Assembly (NCBI GenBank): GCA_028821455.1
Contig: JAPPGE010000047.1
Coordinates: 80,161 to 144,160, forward strand
Source: a bacterium
GTDB lineage: Bacteria > Pseudomonadota > Alphaproteobacteria > SP197
Length of the DNA: 64,000 nucleotides
Direction of reading: 5' to 3'
Shown in pieces: positions 62,356-64,000 of the stretch (the stretch's first letter is position 1; each line of letters opens with the position of its first letter). A program made the translations under genes and the position numbers. A model generated the notes under the pieces. The model was not told the origin of the DNA. It did no database searches and saw only the letters and a program-made list of their open reading frames with translations.

Positions 62356-64000
62356 ATGGCACGGGACAGCCGCTACGACATCCTCTTCGAACCCATTGCC
62401 ATCGGACCGGTCACGGCTCCCAACAGGTTCTATCAGGTGCCCCACTGTTCGGGCATGGGATTTGCCCTGCCGCAGACTCTCAATGCCATGCGCGGGATCA
62501 AGGCCGAAGGAGGTTGGGGTGTCGTGTGCACCGAATACTGCTCCATCGATCCTTCGTCAGACGATTTCGGCCACCACTACTGCACCCTGTGGGATGACGA
62601 CGATGTCAGCGTCCAGGCCGCCATGGTCGAGGCGGTACACCGGCACGGTTCGCTTGCCGGAGTCGAGTTGTGGCACGGCGGCTATTCCTCCAACAACGCT
62701 CTCACGCGGGTCATTCCGACAGCTCCGATGTCCATGCCGGTGTGGCATGGCTTCACGCAGACCAGGGCCATGGACAAGGCCGACATCCGGGAATTCCGCC
62801 GTCTGCACCGTCTGTCGGCCCTTCGAGCCCGGGAAGCGGGATTCGATCTGGTCTACGTTTATGCGGCGCACGGCTATCTTCCGGCCCAGTTCCTTTCGCC
62901 CGTCCAGAACCAGCGCTGCGATGAGTACGGAGGCAGCTTCGAGAATCGGGCACGGCTGATCCGCGAGCTGCTGGAAGAGACCCGGGAGGCTGTCGGAGAC
63001 CGGTGCGGCGTCGTGCTGCGCTTTGCCGTCGACAACCTCGATACCGACATGGGCATCACGTGCGACGGCGAAGGACGTGATCTTGTCGAGTTCGTGGCCG
63101 AGCTTCCGGACCTCTGGGACGTCAACATCGCGAACTTTCCGGCCGACGCCCGCACCGCACGCTTCGCCGAAGAGGGTGCCCAGGAAGACTACATTGCCTT
63201 CGTCAAACAGGTGACCACCAAGCCGGTTGTGGCGGTGGGTCGCTATACCTCGCCGGACCGCATGGTGTCGGTCATCAACAAGGGACTCATGGACCTCATC
63301 GGCGCCGCCCGGCCATCCATCGCCGATCCCTTTCTCCCGGCCAAGATCCGTGACGGTCGCCTCGAAGACATCCGCGAATGCATCGGCTGCAACATCTGCA
63401 TCCTCAGCAACGGCCTGGGCGTGCCGTTGAGATGCACGCAGAATCCGACCATGGGCGAGGAATGGCGACGGGGGTGGCATCCCGAGATCATTGCCGGAGC
63501 CTCGTCTGATGAGAAAGTGCTGGTGGTTGGCGCCGGACCTGCCGGACTTGAAGCGGCTCTCTCGGCCGGGCGCCGGGGGTACACGGTAGCGCTCGCCGAA
63601 GCCACCACCGAACTCGGAGGACGGGTAAGCCGGGAGGCGACCCTCGCAGGCCTTTCAACATGGTCGAGGGTCAGGGACTGGCGACTGGGCCAGATCGACA
63701 AACTGCCCAATGTGGAGATCTACCGGTCGAGCAGACTGAACGCCGAGCAGGTTCTGGAGTTTGGTTTCGGACACGTGTGTATCGCCACCGGCTCGACCTG
63801 GCGGCGCGACGGAAGGGGGCGCTCCAGCTTCTCGCCATTCGAGGGCCATGACCTCGATGGCGTCATCACGCCCGACGACGTCATGGAAGGAACGCCCATT
63901 GACGGCCCGGTGCTGGTCTATGACGACGATCACTTCTACATGGGCGGTGTCATCGCCGAGACGCTTGCCGGACGCGGTCTTGACGTTGTCGTCGCCACCA
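62356..64000 (+). CDS. Trimethylamine dehydrogenase-family flavoprotein (3' end outside window)
   Basis: The frame is open from the ATG, preceded by AGGGGGAG, to the window end: 548 residues of a family of about 730. It reads like trimethylamine/dimethylamine dehydrogenase: NRFYQVPHC (C31 aligns with the 6-S-cysteinyl FMN cysteine), TEY (Y61), [11 protein letters not shown] with active-site Y and H, the 4Fe-4S CIGCNIC-x11-C, and a second nucleotide domain [14 protein letters not shown]. The two other aromatic residues that cage trimethylamine (W264, W355) are not conserved; the second position reads N here. So it is probably an amine or N-methyl oxidising dehydrogenase with another substrate. 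Confidence 0.87.
   Translation, partial: MARDSRYDILFEPIAIGPVTAPNRFYQVPHCSGMGFALPQTLNAMRGIKAEGGWGVVCTEYCSIDPSSDDFGHHYCTLWDDDDVSVQAAMVEAVHRHGSLAGVELWHGGYSSNNALTRVIPTAPMSMPVWHGFTQTRAMDKADIREFRRLHRLSALRAREAGFDLVYVYAAHGYLPAQFLSPVQNQRCDEYGGSFENRARLIRELLEETREAVGDRCGVVLRFAVDNLDTDMGITCDGEGRDLVEFVAELPDLWDVNIANFPADARTARFAEEGAQEDYIAFVKQVTTKPVVAVGRYTSPDRMVSVINKGLMDLIGAARPSIADPFLPAKIRDGRLEDIRECIGCNICILSNGLGVPLRCTQNPTMGEEWRRGWHPEIIAGASSDEKVLVVGAGPAGLEAALSAGRRGYTVALAEATTELGGRVSREATLAGLSTWSRVRDWRLGQIDKLPNVEIYRSSRLNAEQVLEFGFGHVCIATGSTWRRDGRGRSSFSPFEGHDLDGVITPDDVMEGTPIDGPVLVYDDDHFYMGGVIAETLAGRGLDVVVAT

Overview
The window is GC-rich chromosomal DNA packed with genes and reads as an alphaproteobacterium, probably of a Rhodospirillales-like lineage. 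The evidence is gene order and sequence signatures. These include the ntrY-ntrX-trkA-dat-hfq-hflX block, a fused ispDF, and mltB-rlpA-dacA-tmk-holB-metG-tatD. There is also a GTTC-N7-GTTC SOS box before lexA, a zinc-ribbon DinB, and a tiny aa3-type cytochrome oxidase subunit IV gene. kdsA, secG, mltB and rlpA fit a Gram-negative envelope. I see no tRNA or rRNA genes, IS elements or CRISPR arrays.

Layout. 1-1761: the 3' part of a Rieske oxygenase, then a ParD/ParE toxin-antitoxin pair with its own palindromic operator. 1921-13613 (minus strand): gloA and gltA, then a long run ppiD-trpE-trpG-trpD-trpC-moaC-moeA-lexA-gltX. 13767-25253 (plus): tpiA, secG, pyrG, kdsA, eno, an FtsB-like gene, the pyruvate dehydrogenase operon pdhA-pdhB-pdhC-lpdA, lipA and a COQ10/RatA-like gene. 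25228-27362 (minus): cinA C-domain, pgpA, ispDF. 27468-35903 (plus): a CcsA-like membrane gene, ntrY, ntrX, trkA, dat, hfq, hflX. 35938-53779 is mostly minus: mazG, an orphan ABC binding protein, tatD, metG, holB, tmk, dacA, rlpA, mltB, a GlxA-type regulator, an MscS channel, rsgA and ettA. On the plus strand within it are a Gfo/Idh/MocA oxidoreductase and the CoxIV/SLOG pair. 53898-55688: dinB and a small heat-shock protein with a sigma-32-like promoter and a hairpin over its ribosome binding site.

55934-64000 is the accessory part. It holds an isopropylmalate-dehydrogenase-like enzyme, a thiamine-diphosphate decarboxylase-like enzyme, an amidase, a D-2-hydroxyacid dehydrogenase, an M20 deacylase and, cut by the window end, a trimethylamine-dehydrogenase-family flavoprotein. 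The last has lost two of the three aromatic residues that bind trimethylamine. Together they look like a degradative pathway for an amide- or amine-containing compound that I cannot name. This is the best candidate for an undescribed system.

Other points: an NtrX whose ATPase site has lost its Walker B glutamate and sensor I residues; an SOS box placed so that gltX may be co-regulated with lexA; and a start/stop overlap coupling a respiratory mini-subunit to a SLOG-family Rossmann protein.
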